Positions 1-11,491 of a stretch of 64,000 nt of DNA are shown here, piece by piece. The DNA is from Streptomyces venezuelae (lineage in GTDB: Bacteria > Actinomycetota > Actinomycetes > Streptomycetales > Streptomycetaceae), in the NCBI RefSeq assembly GCF_008642375.1, contig NZ_CP029194.1, positions 868,001-932,000 of the forward strand, read 5' to 3'. The stretch's first letter is position 1, and each line of letters opens with the position of its first letter. The notes under the pieces are model-generated. The model ran no database searches and was not told the DNA's origin. It saw nothing but the letters and a program-made list of their open reading frames with translations. Made by a program: the position numbers and the translations under genes.

Positions 1-3000
1 GCCGGGGTGGCGGGCGGCGACGGCCTCGATCTCGCCGGGTTCGATCCGGAAGCCGCGCACCTTGACCTGGCCGTCGGCCCGGCCGGCGAACTCCAGCTCT
101 CCGTCGGCGGTCCATCGGACGAGGTCGCCGGTGCGGTACATGCGGGCGCCGGGCGGTCCGTAGGGGTGGGCGGTGAAGCGTTCGGCGGTGAGGTCGGGGC
201 GGTTGCGGTAGCCGTGGGCGAGGCCGTCGCCGGAGACGTACAACTCGCCCACGACGCCCGCGGGGACGGGCTGGAGGTGCTCGTCGAGGACGTAGACCTG
301 GGTGTTGGCCAGGGGGCCGCCGACGGGGACGACGGTCCGTCGGGTTTCGGCGTCGGCTTCGGTGACCTGGTGGCAGTTGGTGAACACCATGGATTCGACG
401 GGTCCGTAGCCGTGGACGAGCCGCAGGTGTGGGAAGTCCCTCCGGACGCGCAGGAGATGGGACACGGAGGGTGCCTCGCCGCCGGTCATGACCTGGCGCA
501 GGGTGCGGAACACCTCCGGGTGGGTGTCGGCCATGACGGCGAAGAGCCCTGCGGACAGCCAGACGGTGGTCACGTCGTGCTCGGCGACGAGGGCGGCGAT
601 CGCGGCGGGTTCGGGGCTCTGGCCGGGGGCGAGGACGCAGGTGCCGCCGTGCAGGAGCGCAGGCCACATCTCCAGGCTGAGGCCGTCCCACGAGACGGGG
701 GCGCACTGGAGGAAGACCTGGTCGGGGCCGAAGTGGATGTAGTCCTGGCCGAAGAAGGTGCGGACGGTGGCGCGGTGCGGGGAGGCGACGCCCTTGGGGC
801 GGCCGGTGGAGCCCGAGGTGAAGAGGACGCAGGCGATGTCGTCGGCGAGGACCCGCACGTCGGGCGCCGTGGCGGGACGGTCGTCGATCAGCCTGCGGTC
901 GCGGGGTGCGTCGGTCCGGACGACGGTGAGGTCTCCGGGCAGGCGGTCGGCGAGTCGGGCGTGGGTGACGACGGTGCGGACGCCGGCCTCTTCGACGAGG
1001 GAGCGGGTCCGGTCCTCGGGGTGGCCGGGGTCCAGGGGCACATAGGCGGCGCCGCACTTGAGGGCGGCGAGGATGCCGGTGACGAGGTCGGGGCCGCGGT
1101 CGACGAGGACGCCGACGAGGTCGCCGTGGGTGACGCCGAGGCCGATGAGGTGGTGGGCGAGGCGGTTGGCCCGGGCGTCGAGTTCTCCGTATCCGATCCG
1201 CTCGTCTCCGGAGATCACGGCGGCGGCGTGCGGTGCGCGGTCGGCCTGTGCGGCGAACAGGTCGTGCAGGGTGCGGTCGCGCGGATAGTCGGCGGCGGTG
1301 TCGTTCCAGGTGGTGAGGGTGGTGCGGCGCTCGTCGGCGGAGAGCACGTCGAGGGTGCCGAGTGGGCGGTCGGGGTCGGAGACGGCGGCGAGCAGGAGGC
1401 GTTCCAGGCGGGCGAGGAGGGTCCGCACGGTGTCGGAGTCGAAAAGGTCGGTGGCGAACTCCAGGCCTCCGTCGAGCCCGGCGGGCGCTCCGGTGGTGTC
1501 GTGGGTCTCGGTGAGGGAGAGGGAGAGGTCGAACTTGGCGTCGGTGTTCTGGACGGGCTCGGGGCGCGCGGTGGCGTCGCCGAGCCGCACGTCGGTCTCC
1601 TCGGTGTTCTGGAGGACGAGCAGGATCTGGAAGAGCGGGTGCCGGGTGAGCGAGCGGACGGGGTTCAGTTCCTCGACGAGCCGCTCGAACGGCACGTCCT
1701 GGTGGGCGTACGCGGCGAGGTCGGTCTCACGGACCCGCGATACGAGCTCCCGGAACGTCGGATCGCCCGAGGTGTCCGTCCGCAGCACCAGCGTGTTGAC
1801 GAAGAAGCCGACGAGGTCGTCGAGCGCCTCGTCCGTGCGGCCGGCGACGGCCGTGCCGAGCGGGATGTCGGTCCCGGCCCCGAGGCGGGTCAGCAGGGCG
1901 GCGAGGCCTGCCTGCACGACCATGAAGAGGGTGGAGTGGGTCTCCCGGGCCAGTTCGCGGAGGCTTCGGTGCAGTTCGGCGTCGAACCGGAAGGGCAGCA
2001 GCGCCCCTTCGCTGCGGGAGTCGGCCTGCGCGTCGGCGGTGCGCGGGCGGTCGGTGGGCAGGGGGAGGTGGTCGGGCAGGCCGGCCAAGGTGCCGCGCCA
2101 GTGGTCCAGTTGGCGGGCGAGGAGACTGTCCGGGTCGGAGTCGTCGCCGAGGAGCTCGCGCTGCCAGAGGGTGTAGTCGGCGTACTGGGCCGGGAGGGGC
2201 TTCCAGCGGGGTGCGTCGCCGGTGGCGCGGGCCGCGTAGGCGGTGGCCAGGTCGCGCAGCAGCGGGTTCATGGACCAGCCGTCGGCGGCGATGTGATGCA
2301 TGACCAGGAGCAGGACGCGCTCGCCCGTGTCCGCAGTGAACAGATGGGCACGGAGGGGGAGTTCGCCTGCGAGGTCGAAGCGGTGGGCGGCGGCGGACCG
2401 GAGGGCGGCGGTGAGCTCCCCGGGGGTGCGGGGCCGGTCGTCGACAGCGAGGGCCGGACGGGCCTGCTCGGCCGGCACGACGGACTGGCTGGGCAGCCCG
2501 TCGACGGCGGGGAAGCGGGTCCGCAGGGCCTCGTGCCGGCCGGCGAGGTCGACGAGGGCGGCCTGGAGAGCGTCCGGATCGACGACGCCGTGGAGCCGGG
2601 CGGCAAAGGTGAGGTTGTACGCGGTGCCGCCGGTGCCGGCCCGGGCCTCGTCCAGGAACCAGAGTCGCTGCTGGGCGTACGAGAGCGGAAGCTCGTCGGG
2701 GCGCTCGAAGGGACGCAGGGCCGGCCGGGCCCGGTCGGCGCCGTCGAGGCGGCGGGCGAGCCCGGCCACGGTGGGTGCCTGGAAGAGGTCACGGATGCCG
2801 GCCTCGACGCCGAGGGCGGTGCGGATGCGGCCGATCAGGCGGGCGGCGAGGAGGGAGTGCCCACCGAGGTGGAAGAAGTCGTCGTCGACACCGGCGCCGG
2901 GCACTCCGAGGACGTCGGCGAAGAGGCCGCAGAGCACCTCCTCGCGCGGAGTGCGCGGACCACGGCCGCCGGAGGCCGAGGTGGGTTCGGGGGCGGGCAG

Positions 3001-6000
3001 GGCGTGGCGGTCGAGCTTGCCGTTCGGGGTGAGCGGCAGGGCGTCGAGGACGACGACCGCGGAGGGGACCAGGTGCTCGGGGAGCCGGTCGGCGGCGTGG
3101 GACCGCAGCTCGTCGGGCGAAGCCGGCGCGTCGAGGACGGCATAGGCGACCAGGCGCTTGTCTCCCGGGCGGTCCTCCCGGACCACGACCGCCGCCTGCC
3201 GGACAGCGCTGTGCCGCATCAGGACGGCCTGGACCTCGCCCGGCTCGACCCGGAAGCCCCGGATCTTCACCTGACCGTCCGCGCGCCCCAGAAACTCCAG
3301 GACACCGTCCGCACGCCACCGCACGAGGTCACCCGTGCGGTACACCCGCTCGCCGGGAGCGCCGTAGGGGTGGGCGACGAACCGCTCGGCCGTCAGACCC
3401 GCCTGACCCACATACCCCCGGGCCAGACCCACACCCGCCATGTACAGCTCACCGACCACACCCACCGGAACCGGCCGCAGCCGCTCATCCAGCACGTACA
3501 CACGCTTGTTCGCCACCGGCCGGCCCACCGGAATCGAAGGACCGGCACTGTCGCACTCCTCCGCCGTGTGGCAGCAGGTGAAGATCATCGACTCGACCGG
3601 CGAATACCCGTTCACCAGCCGCAGCCCCGGATACTCCGCCATCGCCTTCGCGACATGCGCCACCGACAACGGCTCACCACCCGTCATCAACTGCCGCACC
3701 CCGGCAAAACACCCCGGATACTCGTCCAGCAGGAAATTGAACAGACTCGCCGACACATGCACCGTCGACACCGCACGCGCCGCGATCAGATCCACGATCA
3801 CCGAAGGCTCAGGCCGCACCCCCGGCTGAAGGACACACGTCCCCCCGTGCAGCAACGCGCCGAACAACTCCAGCGCGAACGCGTCCCACGACACCGGAGA
3901 GCACTGCAGCCACACTTCGTCGGGCCCGAAGGACACGAAATCCTGACCCGTCAGCGTGCCCGCCATCGCCCGATGAGGAGCCACCACGCCCTTCGGCACA
4001 CCCGTCGAACCCGACGTGAACATCACACACGCCACATCCTCAGGACCCGCGATCCGCCCCAGATCACCACCCTCCAACGCAGCCACCACCCCCGCCTCCG
4101 CATCCAGGCGTACGAAGGTGGCGGTGCCGTCCTGCCAGCCGTCGTCCTGCCAGCCGTCGGCGGGCTCTCCCGTCGTGACGATCAGCTCGGCTCCTGCTGT
4201 GGCGACGACGGAGCGGAGGCGCTCGACGGGGAACTCCGTGTCGAGGAGCGTGTATCCGGCGCCCGCCTTGAGAACCGCGAGTACGGAGACGACGAGATCG
4301 AGGTCCCGGCCGAGGAGGAGGGCGACGGTGTCGCCCCGGCGCACGCCCCGGTCACGGAGGTGACGGGCGAGGCGGTTGGCGGAGGCGTTCAGCTCCGCGT
4401 AACCGATCTCGCGGTCCGGGAGCACGAGGGCTGTGCCTTCGGGGGTACGGGCCGCCTGCCGCTCGAAGAGTTCATGCACGCACGCGGTGTACGGGGAGTC
4501 CGTGGCGGTGCCCGCGTCTGTGGATGTCGTGGTGGTGGTGGCAGTGTCGTTCCAGTCGACGAGGAGCTGGGTCCGTTCGTCGGCCGTGAGCACGTCGAGC
4601 GCGCCGATGGGCAGGTCCGGGCGGTCCACGGCCGCGGCCAGGAGGCGTATCAGGCGTGCGACGAGCGCCTCGGCCGTGCCACGGTCGTACAGATCGGTGG
4701 CGTACTCCAGGAAGCCGGAGATGCCGGCGGGTGCGCCGTCCTGGGCGTGGTGCTGTTCCACGACGAAGGTCAGGTCGAACTTGGCGCTGTTGCGCTCGGG
4801 GTGCTCGACGTCGGTCTCGCAGCCGGGCAGGTCCAAGGGCGGCGGGGCGTCCTGGAGGGCCAGCATGATCTGGAAGAGGGGGTGCCGGGCCAGCGAACGG
4901 ACCGGGTTCAGCTCCTCGACCAGCCGCTCGAACGGCACGTCCTGGTGGGCGTACGCGGCGAGGTCGGTGTCTCGGGCACGGACGAGGAGCTCACGGAAGG
5001 TGGGGTCCCCGGAGGCGTCGGTCCGCAGGACCAGCGTGTTCACGAAGAAACCGATGAGCTCGTCGAGCGCCTCGTCGGAACGGCCGGCGACGGGTGTGCC
5101 GAGCGGGACGTCCGTGCCGGCACCGAGTCGTGCCAGGAGCGCGGCCAGGCCCGCCTGCACCACCATGAACAGCGTGCAGTCGTTGCGGCGGGCGAGGTCG
5201 AGCAGCCGTCCGTGCAGCTCGGCGTCGAGCGAGAGGGGCACGCTGTCGCCCCGGTGGCTCGCGACGGCGGGCCGGGGCCGGTCCGTCGGGAGGGCGGGTA
5301 CGTCGGGGGCTCCGGACAGGGCCTCCCGCCAGAAGTCCAGCTGTCGGCGGGCCAGGCTGTGCGGATCGCCCTCGTCGCCCAGCAGCTCGCGCTGCCACAG
5401 GGTGTAGTCGGCGTACTGGACGGACAGCGGCGCCCAGTCCGGCGCGATGCCGGCGCAGCGAGCCGCGTAGGCGGTGGCCAGGTCCCGGGTCAGCGGGGCG
5501 AGGGACCAGCCGTCGGCTGCGATGTGGTGGCAGACGAGCAGGAGTACGTGGTCGTCTTCGGCGACCGTGAGCAGGGTGACCCGCAGCGGGGGCTCGGTGG
5601 CCAGGTCGAAGCGGTGCGAGGAGGCTTCCCGGAGGGCCTGGGGCAGACGCTCCTCCGGGCAACGGGCCGTGTGCCACCCGGATGTGGCCGCGGGTTCCGA
5701 GGCGTCGCCGGTGGCGCCGCGTGCGTCGAGGACGTGCTGCCGGGGCTCGCCGTCCGTCGTGGGGAACACCGTGCGCAGGGCCTCGTGGCGGGCCGTCACG
5801 TCCGTCACGGCGCGACGGAGTGCGTCGCAGTCGAGCGGTCCGCGCAGGCGGAGGGCGAGCGGCACGTTGTAGGAGGCGTTCGGTTCCTCGACCTGGTCGA
5901 GGAACCAGAGCCGCTGCTGGGCGAAGGAGAGCGGAACGCGGTCCGGCCGCGGGGTCGGGAGGAGTGCGGGACGGGGGGCGCAGGCGCCCATGATCGCGTC

Positions 6001-9000
6001 CGCGCCTGCCCCTGCGCCAGTGGCGGTGGCGGTGCCGGTGCCGGGGTAGCTGTCGCTGGCGCCGCGCTTGCTGTCGAGGCGCTCGGCGAGCGCGGCCATG
6101 GTGGGGGCGTGGAAGAGCTCGGCGATTCCGACACGTGTCCCGAGGGCCGTGCTGATGCGGCTGATCAGGCGGGCGGCAAGCAGGGAGTGGCCGCCGAGGT
6201 GGAAGAAGTTGTCGTCGATGCCGACCTGCTCGACGCCGAGGACGTCGGCCAGGAGCTCGCAGAGGAGCTTCTCCTGCTCCGTGCGCGGTGCGCGCCCGCC
6301 GGGGGCGGAGTCGATGTCGGGGGCGGGCAGGGCCTTGCGGTCGAGCTTGCCGTTCGGGGTGAGCGGCAGGGCGTCGAGGACGGTGAAGGTGCTGGGCCGC
6401 AGGTGCTCGGGAAGGTGAGCGGCGGCGTGGCCGCGGACGTCGGCGGGGTCGAGTTCGGTGCCGGGCTCGGCGACGAGGTAGGCGGCGAGGCGCTTGTCCC
6501 CCGGGCGGTCCTCCCGGACCGCGACCGCCGCCTGGCGCACACCGCTGTGCCGCATCAGGACGGCCTGGACCTCGCCCGGCTCCACCCGGAAGCCCCGGAT
6601 CTTCACCTGACCGTCGGCCCTTCCGACGTACTCCAGCACGCCGTCGGCGCGCCACCGCACGAGGTCACCCGTGCGGTAGACCCGCTCGCCGGGGGCGCCG
6701 TGGGGGTGGGCGACGAAGCGTTCGGCGGTCAGGGCCGCCTGCCCCAGGTACCCGTGCGCCAGGCCGGCACCGGTGAGGTAGAGGTCTCCGACGACACCCA
6801 CCGGGACGGGACGGAGCCGCTCGTCGAGTGCGTACATCCGCTCGTTGCCGATCGGCCGGCCGATCGGGATCGCGGGGCGGGCGGTGTCCCCCGCGGTGAT
6901 GTGGTGGGCCGAGACGAAGATCATCGCCTCGACCGGTCCGTACCCGTTGACCAGCCGCAGCCCCGGATACTCCGCCAGCACCTTCGCCGCGTGGGCGGGC
7001 GACGCGGCTTCGCCGCCGCCGATGATCTGGCGCATCCCGGTGAAGCAGCCCGGGTACTCGTCGAGCAGGAAGTTGAGGAGGCTCGCCGACAGGTAGGCCG
7101 AGGTGACATGGTGGCGGGCGATGAGCTCGGCGATCAGCCCCGGTTCCGGCTTTCCGCCGGGCTGGAGGACGCACACGCCTCCGTGGAGCAGCGCGCCGAA
7201 CAGCTCCAGCGCGAACGCGTCCCAGGACACCGGTGCGCACTGCAGCCACACTTCGTCGGGTCCGAAGGACACGAAGTCCTGACCTACGAGCGTGCCGGTC
7301 ATGGCCCGGTGGGGACTGACCACGCCCTTCGGCACACCCGTGGAACCCGACGTGAACATCACACACGCCGCATCCTCGGGACTCGCGGTCCGCCCCAGTA
7401 CCGAGTCCGCGCACTGCGCGATGCCCGCCACCTCGGCAGCCGCGTCCAGCCGCACCAGCCCCGCCGTCGAACCGAGCAGCTCACCGAGAACCCCCGCCGT
7501 CACCACCAGCGACAGACCCGCACGCTCGACGACATCCCGCAACCGCTCCACCGGGAAACCCGGATCCAGCAGCGTGTACGCGGCACCCGCCTTCAGCACC
7601 GCCAACACCGCCACGACCAGACGGGGTTCACGCTCCAGCAGCACACCCACGGTGTCACCTCGCCGCACACCCCGGCCCACCAGATACCGCGCCAACCGGT
7701 TCGCCTCGCGCTCCAACTCCCCGTACGAGACACGCACATCACCGAAGACGAGCGCCGTCGAACCCGGAGAGACCGCCGCCCGCTCCTCGAACAGCTCGTG
7801 GACACACACCTCGTACGGAGACGTGCCCGCCGTCGTGTTCCACTCCCCCAGCAGCATGCGCCGCTCGTCCACGGCCAGGACGTCGAGATCACCGATCCGC
7901 GCATCCGGCTCCGCGACAGCCGCCTCCAGCAACCGCACGAGACGCGCCACCAACGCCTCGACACTGCCCCGGTCGAACAGGTCCACGGCGTACTGGGCGG
8001 AGCCCCGTATGCCGGTGGGACGGCCGGTGTCGTCGTACGCCTCGGTGACGTCGACGGTCAGGTCGAACTTGGCGACATCGAGGGAGAGAACCTCCTGTCC
8101 GACGAGGTCGAGGCCGGACAGCCGTGGCGTGGCGACGGCGTTGTTCTGGAGGACGAGCGCGACCTGGAAGAGCGGATGCCGGGCCGCCGAGCGGACGGGG
8201 TTCAGTTCCTCGACGAGCCGCTCGAACGGCACGTCCTGGTGGGCGTACGCGGCGAGGTCGGTCTCACGGACCCGTGCGACGAGCTCCCGGAACGTCGGAT
8301 CGCCCGAGGTGTCCGTCCGCAGCACCAGCGTGTTCGCGAAGAAGCCCACGAGGTCGTCGAGGGCCTCGTCCGTGCGGCCGGCGACAGGCGTGCCGAGCGG
8401 GACGTCGGTGCCTGCCCCGAGGCGGGTCAGCAGTGCCGTGAGGCCCGCCTGCACGACCATGAACAGCGTGCTGTCGCTGCGGCGGGCGAGATCGAGGAGC
8501 CGTCCGTGCAGCTCCGCCGGCAGGTCCACGGGAACGACGCCGCCCTCATGGGAGGGCTGGAGCGGACGGGGGCGGTCGGTGGGGAGCGTCAGCTCGTCGC
8601 CGAGCCCTGCGAGGGTCTCCCGCCAGTGGGCGGTCTGGCGGAAGAGGAGGCTGTCGGCGTCCGCCGGATCACCGAGCAGCTCCCGCTGCCACAACGCGTA
8701 GTCCGCGTACTGCACGGGCAGCGGCGACCACTCCGGGACACCTCCGTCCACCCGAGCCCCGTATGCCACCGCCAGATCCCGCACCAACGGAGCCAACGAC
8801 CAACCGTCACAAGCGATGTGATGTATCACCAGGAGCAGGCAGTACTCTCCGGCACCGCTCTCCGGACCGAACAGATGGGCCCGCAAGGGGAGTTCGATGG
8901 CAAGGTCGAATCCCTGCCGGGCCGCGGACGTGAGGGCTTCGGTGAGGCCGGCCTGGCCCGGGGATGTGTGGGTCCAGGCCACGCGCGCGTCCTGGGGTTT

Positions 9001-11037
9001 CAGCACCTGCTGGCGGGGCTCCCCGTCGGGCGCGGGGTACAGAGTGCGCAGCGCTTCGTGGCGCTCGACCACGTCGTCGAGGGCCCGGCGCAGGGCGGCG
9101 GTGTCGGGTGTGCCGTGCAGCCGGAGGGCGAGCGGGACGTTGTACGTGGCGCCGCTCGCCGCCGCCCCCGAGGAGCCGGAGCGCTCGGTCCGGTTGAGGA
9201 ACCAGATGCGCTGCTGGGCGTGGGACAGCGGGAGTTCGGCGGGGCGCTCGGCGGGGCGCAGGGCCGCCGGGGCCTGCTCGGCACCGTCGAGGGCGCGGGC
9301 GAGGCCCGCGGCGGTCGGGTCCCGGAACAGCTCACGGATGCCGATCTCGACGCCGAAGGTGCGGCGGATGCGGCTGATCAGGCGGGCGGCGAGCAGCGAG
9401 TGGCCGCCGAGCAGCAGGAAGCTCTCGTCGGCGCCGACCTCGTCCAGTCCGAGGACCTCGGCGAACAGCGCGCACAGGGTGCGCTCGACGGGTGTCGCGG
9501 GGGCGCGGCCGGCGGGTCCGGTGCGGGCCTCCGGGGCGGGCAGGGCGTGGCGGTCGAGCTTGCCGTTCGGGGTGAGCGGCAGGGCGTCGAGGACGACGAC
9601 CGCGGAGGGGACCAGGTGCTCGGGGAGCCGGTCGGCGGCGTGGGACCGCAGCTCGTCGGGCGAAGCCGGCGCGTCGAGGACGGCATAGGCGACCAGGCGC
9701 TTGTCTCCCGGGCGGTCCTCCCGGACCACGACCGCCGCCTGCCGGACAGCGCTGTGCCGCATCAGGACGGCCTGGACCTCGCCCGGCTCGACCCGGAAGC
9801 CCCGGATCTTCACCTGGCCGTCCGCGCGGCCGATGAACTCCACGACGCCGTCGGGCCGCATCCGCACGAGGTCACCTGTGCGGTAGAGGCGCTCGCCGGG
9901 GGCGCCGTAGGGGTGGGCGATGAAGCGCTCGGCGGTGAGACCTGGCTGTGCGGCATAGCCCCGGGCCAGCCCGACGCCGGCCATGTAGAGCTCGCCCTCG
10001 GCGCCGGGCGGCAGGCGGCGGAGGCGCTCGTCGAGGACATGGACCTGCTTGTGGGAGATGACGGACCCGACGGGTACGGCCGATCCTTCGGCGTCCTGAG
10101 CGGTGACGTCGTGGCAGCAGGTGAAGATCATCGACTCGACCGGCGAATACCCGTTCACCAGCCGCAGCCCCGGATACTCCGCCATCGCCTTCGCGACATG
10201 CGCCACCGACAACGGCTCACCACCCGTCATCAACTGCCGCACCCCGGCAAAACACCCCGGATACTCGTCCAGCAGGAAATTGAACAGACTCGCCGACACA
10301 TGCACCGTCGACACCGCACGCGCCGCGATCAGATCCACGATCACCGAAGGCTCAGGCCGCACCCCCGGCTGAAGGACACACGTCCCCCCGTGCAGCAACG
10401 CGCCGAACAACTCCAGCGCGAACGCGTCCCACGACACCGGAGAGCACTGCAGCCACACTTCGTCGGGTCCGAAGGACACGAAGTCCTGACCCGTCAGCGT
10501 GCCCGCCATCGCCCGATGAGGAGTCACCACGCCCTTCGGCACACCCGTCGAACCCGACGTGAACATCACACACGCCACATCCTCAGGACCCGCGATCCGC
10601 CCCAGATCACCACCCTCCAACGCAGCCACCACCCCCGCCTCCGCATCCACGGAGACCGGTCGCACCGGCGTGCCGTCCCAGTGACCGGCGTACCGGGCGA
10701 GGGTGACGACCCGGGTGACGCCGGCCGGCGCGGCGACGGCGCGGACGCGCTCGGCGGGAAGCGTGGGGTCGAAGAGGGTGTATCCCGCGCCCGCCTTGAG
10801 GACGGCCAGGACGGCGACCACCAGCTCGGTGTCGCGCTCCAGCAGCACCCCGACGGTGTCGCCGCGCCGTACGCCGTGCGCGACCAGGTGGCGGGCCAGC
10901 CGGTTCGCCCGGGTGTTCAACTCGGCGTACGTGGTGTCCCGTTCCCCGAAGACCACGGCGGCGGCATCGGGGGTCCGGGCCACCTGCTCCTCGAAGACCT
11001 CGTGGACGCAGTCCATGGACACCTTCATCAACTCCAT
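1..11037 (-). CDS. Non-ribosomal peptide synthetase, A-T-C-A-T-C-A-T-C-A..., C-terminus outside window
   Basis: This is a multimodular NRPS, with about 3,680 residues visible and the rest beyond base 1. Domain order: A1 (residues ~10-500, [12 protein letters not shown] near 160), T1 (GGHSLLA near 547), C2 (HHIACDG near 740), A2 (TPNGKLDR near 1563), T2 (~1615), C3 (HHIAADG ~1838), A3 (A10 ~2672), T3 (~2727), C4 (HHIAADG ~2917), and A4, which is cut by the edge. Opening with A-T marks a loading module. All C domains keep HHxxxDG, and no epimerisation or thioesterase domain is visible. Specificity residues, read by hand against GrsA, are D-A-L-H-M-G-G-I-F (A1 and A3), D-A-L-Y-I-G-G-I-F (A2) and D-G-L-W-M-G-G-V-F (A4). 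These look more like codes for hydrophobic residues than Asp/Asn codes, but substrates are not assigned. ATG at 11037 is taken as the start. ATG at 11016 has a better ribosome site (AAGG, 5 bases away) and is equally possible. The MbtH gene lies about 100 bases upstream. Confidence 0.95.
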   Translation of the reverse strand, partial: MELMKVSMDCVHEVFEEQVARTPDAAAVVFGERDTTYAELNTRANRLARHLVAHGVRRGDTVGVLLERDTELVVAVLAVLKAGAGYTLFDPTLPAERVRAVAAPAGVTRVVTLARYAGHWDGTPVRPVSVDAEAGVVAALEGGDLGRIAGPEDVACVMFTSGSTGVPKGVVTPHRAMAGTLTGQDFVSFGPDEVWLQCSPVSWDAFALELFGALLHGGTCVLQPGVRPEPSVIVDLIAARAVSTVHVSASLFNFLLDEYPGCFAGVRQLMTGGEPLSVAHVAKAMAEYPGLRLVNGYSPVESMIFTCCHDVTAQDAEGSAVPVGSVISHKQVHVLDERLRRLPPGAEGELYMAGVGLARGYAAQPGLTAERFIAHPYGAPGERLYRTGDLVRMRPDGVVEFIGRADGQVKIRGFRVEPGEVQAVLMRHSAVRQAAVVVREDRPGDKRLVAYAVLDAPASPDELRSHAADRLPEHLVPSAVVVLDALPLTPNGKLDRHALPAPEARTGPAGRAPATPVERTLCALFAEVLGLDEVGADESFLLLGGHSLLAARLISRIRRTFGVEIGIRELFRDPTAAGLARALDGAEQAPAALRPAERPAELPLSHAQQRIWFLNRTERSGSSGAAASGATYNVPLALRLHGTPDTAALRRALDDVVERHEALRTLYPAPDGEPRQQVLKPQDARVAWTHTSPGQAGLTEALTSAARQGFDLAIELPLRAHLFGPESGAGEYCLLLVIHHIACDGWSLAPLVRDLAVAYGARVDGGVPEWSPLPVQYADYALWQRELLGDPADADSLLFRQTAHWRETLAGLGDELTLPTDRPRPLQPSHEGGVVPVDLPAELHGRLLDLARRSDSTLFMVVQAGLTALLTRLGAGTDVPLGTPVAGRTDEALDDLVGFFANTLVLRTDTSGDPTFRELVARVRETDLAAYAHQDVPFERLVEELNPVRSAARHPLFQVALVLQNNAVATPRLSGLDLVGQEVLSLDVAKFDLTVDVTEAYDDTGRPTGIRGSAQYAVDLFDRGSVEALVARLVRLLEAAVAEPDARIGDLDVLAVDERRMLLGEWNTTAGTSPYEVCVHELFEERAAVSPGSTALVFGDVRVSYGELEREANRLARYLVGRGVRRGDTVGVLLEREPRLVVAVLAVLKAGAAYTLLDPGFPVERLRDVVERAGLSLVVTAGVLGELLGSTAGLVRLDAAAEVAGIAQCADSVLGRTASPEDAACVMFTSGSTGVPKGVVSPHRAMTGTLVGQDFVSFGPDEVWLQCAPVSWDAFALELFGALLHGGVCVLQPGGKPEPGLIAELIARHHVTSAYLSASLLNFLLDEYPGCFTGMRQIIGGGEAASPAHAAKVLAEYPGLRLVNGYGPVEAMIFVSAHHITAGDTARPAIPIGRPIGNERMYALDERLRPVPVGVVGDLYLTGAGLAHGYLGQAALTAERFVAHPHGAPGERVYRTGDLVRWRADGVLEYVGRADGQVKIRGFRVEPGEVQAVLMRHSGVRQAAVAVREDRPGDKRLAAYLVAEPGTELDPADVRGHAAAHLPEHLRPSTFTVLDALPLTPNGKLDRKALPAPDIDSAPGGRAPRTEQEKLLCELLADVLGVEQVGIDDNFFHLGGHSLLAARLISRISTALGTRVGIAELFHAPTMAALAERLDSKRGASDSYPGTGTATATGAGAGADAIMGACAPRPALLPTPRPDRVPLSFAQQRLWFLDQVEEPNASYNVPLALRLRGPLDCDALRRAVTDVTARHEALRTVFPTTDGEPRQHVLDARGATGDASEPAATSGWHTARCPEERLPQALREASSHRFDLATEPPLRVTLLTVAEDDHVLLLVCHHIAADGWSLAPLTRDLATAYAARCAGIAPDWAPLSVQYADYTLWQRELLGDEGDPHSLARRQLDFWREALSGAPDVPALPTDRPRPAVASHRGDSVPLSLDAELHGRLLDLARRNDCTLFMVVQAGLAALLARLGAGTDVPLGTPVAGRSDEALDELIGFFVNTLVLRTDASGDPTFRELLVRARDTDLAAYAHQDVPFERLVEELNPVRSLARHPLFQIMLALQDAPPPLDLPGCETDVEHPERNSAKFDLTFVVEQHHAQDGAPAGISGFLEYATDLYDRGTAEALVARLIRLLAAAVDRPDLPIGALDVLTADERTQLLVDWNDTATTTTTSTDAGTATDSPYTACVHELFERQAARTPEGTALVLPDREIGYAELNASANRLARHLRDRGVRRGDTVALLLGRDLDLVVSVLAVLKAGAGYTLLDTEFPVERLRSVVATAGAELIVTTGEPADGWQDDGWQDGTATFVRLDAEAGVVAALEGGDLGRIAGPEDVACVMFTSGSTGVPKGVVAPHRAMAGTLTGQDFVSFGPDEVWLQCSPVSWDAFALELFGALLHGGTCVLQPGVRPEPSVIVDLIAARAVSTVHVSASLFNFLLDEYPGCFAGVRQLMTGGEPLSVAHVAKAMAEYPGLRLVNGYSPVESMIFTCCHTAEECDSAGPSIPVGRPVANKRVYVLDERLRPVPVGVVGELYMAGVGLARGYVGQAGLTAERFVAHPYGAPGERVYRTGDLVRWRADGVLEFLGRADGQVKIRGFRVEPGEVQAVLMRHSAVRQAAVVVREDRPGDKRLVAYAVLDAPASPDELRSHAADRLPEHLVPSAVVVLDALPLTPNGKLDRHALPAPEPTSASGGRGPRTPREEVLCGLFADVLGVPGAGVDDDFFHLGGHSLLAARLIGRIRTALGVEAGIRDLFQAPTVAGLARRLDGADRARPALRPFERPDELPLSYAQQRLWFLDEARAGTGGTAYNLTFAARLHGVVDPDALQAALVDLAGRHEALRTRFPAVDGLPSQSVVPAEQARPALAVDDRPRTPGELTAALRSAAAHRFDLAGELPLRAHLFTADTGERVLLLVMHHIAADGWSMNPLLRDLATAYAARATGDAPRWKPLPAQYADYTLWQRELLGDDSDPDSLLARQLDHWRGTLAGLPDHLPLPTDRPRTADAQADSRSEGALLPFRFDAELHRSLRELARETHSTLFMVVQAGLAALLTRLGAGTDIPLGTAVAGRTDEALDDLVGFFVNTLVLRTDTSGDPTFRELVSRVRETDLAAYAHQDVPFERLVEELNPVRSLTRHPLFQILLVLQNTEETDVRLGDATARPEPVQNTDAKFDLSLSLTETHDTTGAPAGLDGGLEFATDLFDSDTVRTLLARLERLLLAAVSDPDRPLGTLDVLSADERRTTLTTWNDTAADYPRDRTLHDLFAAQADRAPHAAAVISGDERIGYGELDARANRLAHHLIGLGVTHGDLVGVLVDRGPDLVTGILAALKCGAAYVPLDPGHPEDRTRSLVEEAGVRTVVTHARLADRLPGDLTVVRTDAPRDRRLIDDRPATAPDVRVLADDIACVLFTSGSTGRPKGVASPHRATVRTFFGQDYIHFGPDQVFLQCAPVSWDGLSLEMWPALLHGGTCVLAPGQSPEPAAIAALVAEHDVTTVWLSAGLFAVMADTHPEVFRTLRQVMTGGEAPSVSHLLRVRRDFPHLRLVHGYGPVESMVFTNCHQVTEADAETRRTVVPVGGPLANTQVYVLDEHLQPVPAGVVGELYVSGDGLAHGYRNRPDLTAERFTAHPYGPPGARMYRTGDLVRWTADGELEFAGRADGQVKVRGFRIEPGEIEAVAARHPG
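2990..4106. repeat. NRPS internal repeat, copy in module 3
   Basis: This pairs with 9533-10649 at a constant offset of 6543 bases. Bases 2990-3273 match 9533-9816 exactly over 284 bases. Bases 3568-4106 match 10111-10649 with only three differences in 539 bases that I could count. The stretch between the two blocks is clearly diverged but has no indel. The blocks cover the end of A3 and its substrate-binding core, so A1 and A3 carry identical specificity residues. Shorter matches continue in the C domains (about 1664-1737 against 8201-8274, offset 6537). This looks like duplication of a two-module unit followed by local sequence homogenisation. Confidence 0.9.
9533..10649. repeat. NRPS internal repeat, copy in module 1
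   Basis: Partner of 2990-4106, at offset +6543. The exact block 9533-9816 covers the A10 region (TPNGKLDR) and the C-terminal subdomain of A1. The near-exact block 10111-10649 covers the A3-A5 motifs that define the substrate pocket. The central 294 bases differ at many positions. That patchiness fits recombination tracts better than a single recent duplication. Confidence 0.9.
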
Positions 11038-11139
11038 CACTCGGGCGATCGGTCGGGGCGTGTGGGGCGTGGGCGTTGCAGCCGGGGGGCGCGACAGGCG
11101 GCCGGGGGGGACGGCGGGGGGTGACAGGCGGCGGGCGGG

Positions 11140-11355
11140 TCAGCCCGCGGCGGTCTCGGCGACGAGGCTCGCCGGGCGCATGTCGGTCCAGTGGGTGTCG
11201 ACGTAGTCGAGGCAGGCCTGCCGGGAGGTCGCTCCGTGGACGACGGTCCAGCCGTCCGGGACCTCGATGTCGGCCGGCCACAGCGAGTGCTGGTTCTCGT
11301 CGTTGACGAGGACCAGGTATGCGGCGTCCGCGTTCTCAAAGGGATTGGTGGTCAT
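11140..11355 (-). CDS. MbtH-family NRPS accessory protein
   Basis: A 71-residue protein that binds NRPS adenylation domains and is often needed for their folding and activity. The family signature is present: NPFEN at the N-terminus, then [14 protein letters not shown], and a C-terminal W-TDMRP-SL segment. The length is normal for the family. The start is the ATG at 11355, preceded by GGGAGAG at good spacing; an in-frame ATG at 11385 would add ten residues that do not match the family. The gene lies directly upstream of the NRPS on the same strand, so the two are almost certainly co-transcribed and the product is the dedicated partner of its A domains. Confidence 0.95.
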   Translation of the reverse strand: MTTNPFENADAAYLVLVNDENQHSLWPADIEVPDGWTVVHGATSRQACLDYVDTHWTDMRPASLVAETAAG

Positions 11356-11491
11356 CGGAACTCTCCCGTTCTCGAAGCAATTCATATTCTTCGGGGACAG
11401 CGAAAAACTATCGCCGCCGTGAATTCAGGAAGGGCAGAAACCCGGGCAGCTGGGCGGCAGTTGTGCGGCGACGGCAGTCGAATGCCGCGGC
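11356..11491 (-). promoter_or_regulatory. Leader region of mbtH-NRPS, possible internal promoter
   Basis: This is the only clear break in the otherwise overlapping minus-strand operon. It is noticeably richer in A+T than its surroundings around 11385-11425. Read on the minus strand it contains TAGTTTTTCG and, about 17 bases on, ATATGAATT, which could serve as -35/-10-like elements. It may let mbtH and the NRPS be transcribed separately from the precursor genes. This rests on composition only. Confidence 0.25.

Noticed and set aside
1..11037. Epimerisation or dual C/E domains in the NRPS.
   Set aside because: Every HHxxxDG motif is followed by ordinary condensation-domain sequence, and no extra condensation-like domain stands between a T and a C domain. 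D-residues are not predicted for the visible part.
7..11124. An 11-kb open frame on the plus strand (about 3,705 codons).
   Set aside because: It is exactly antisense to the NRPS, and its translation is repetitive Gly/Val/Glu/His/Arg sequence with no domain. It results from strong G/C bias at the third codon position.
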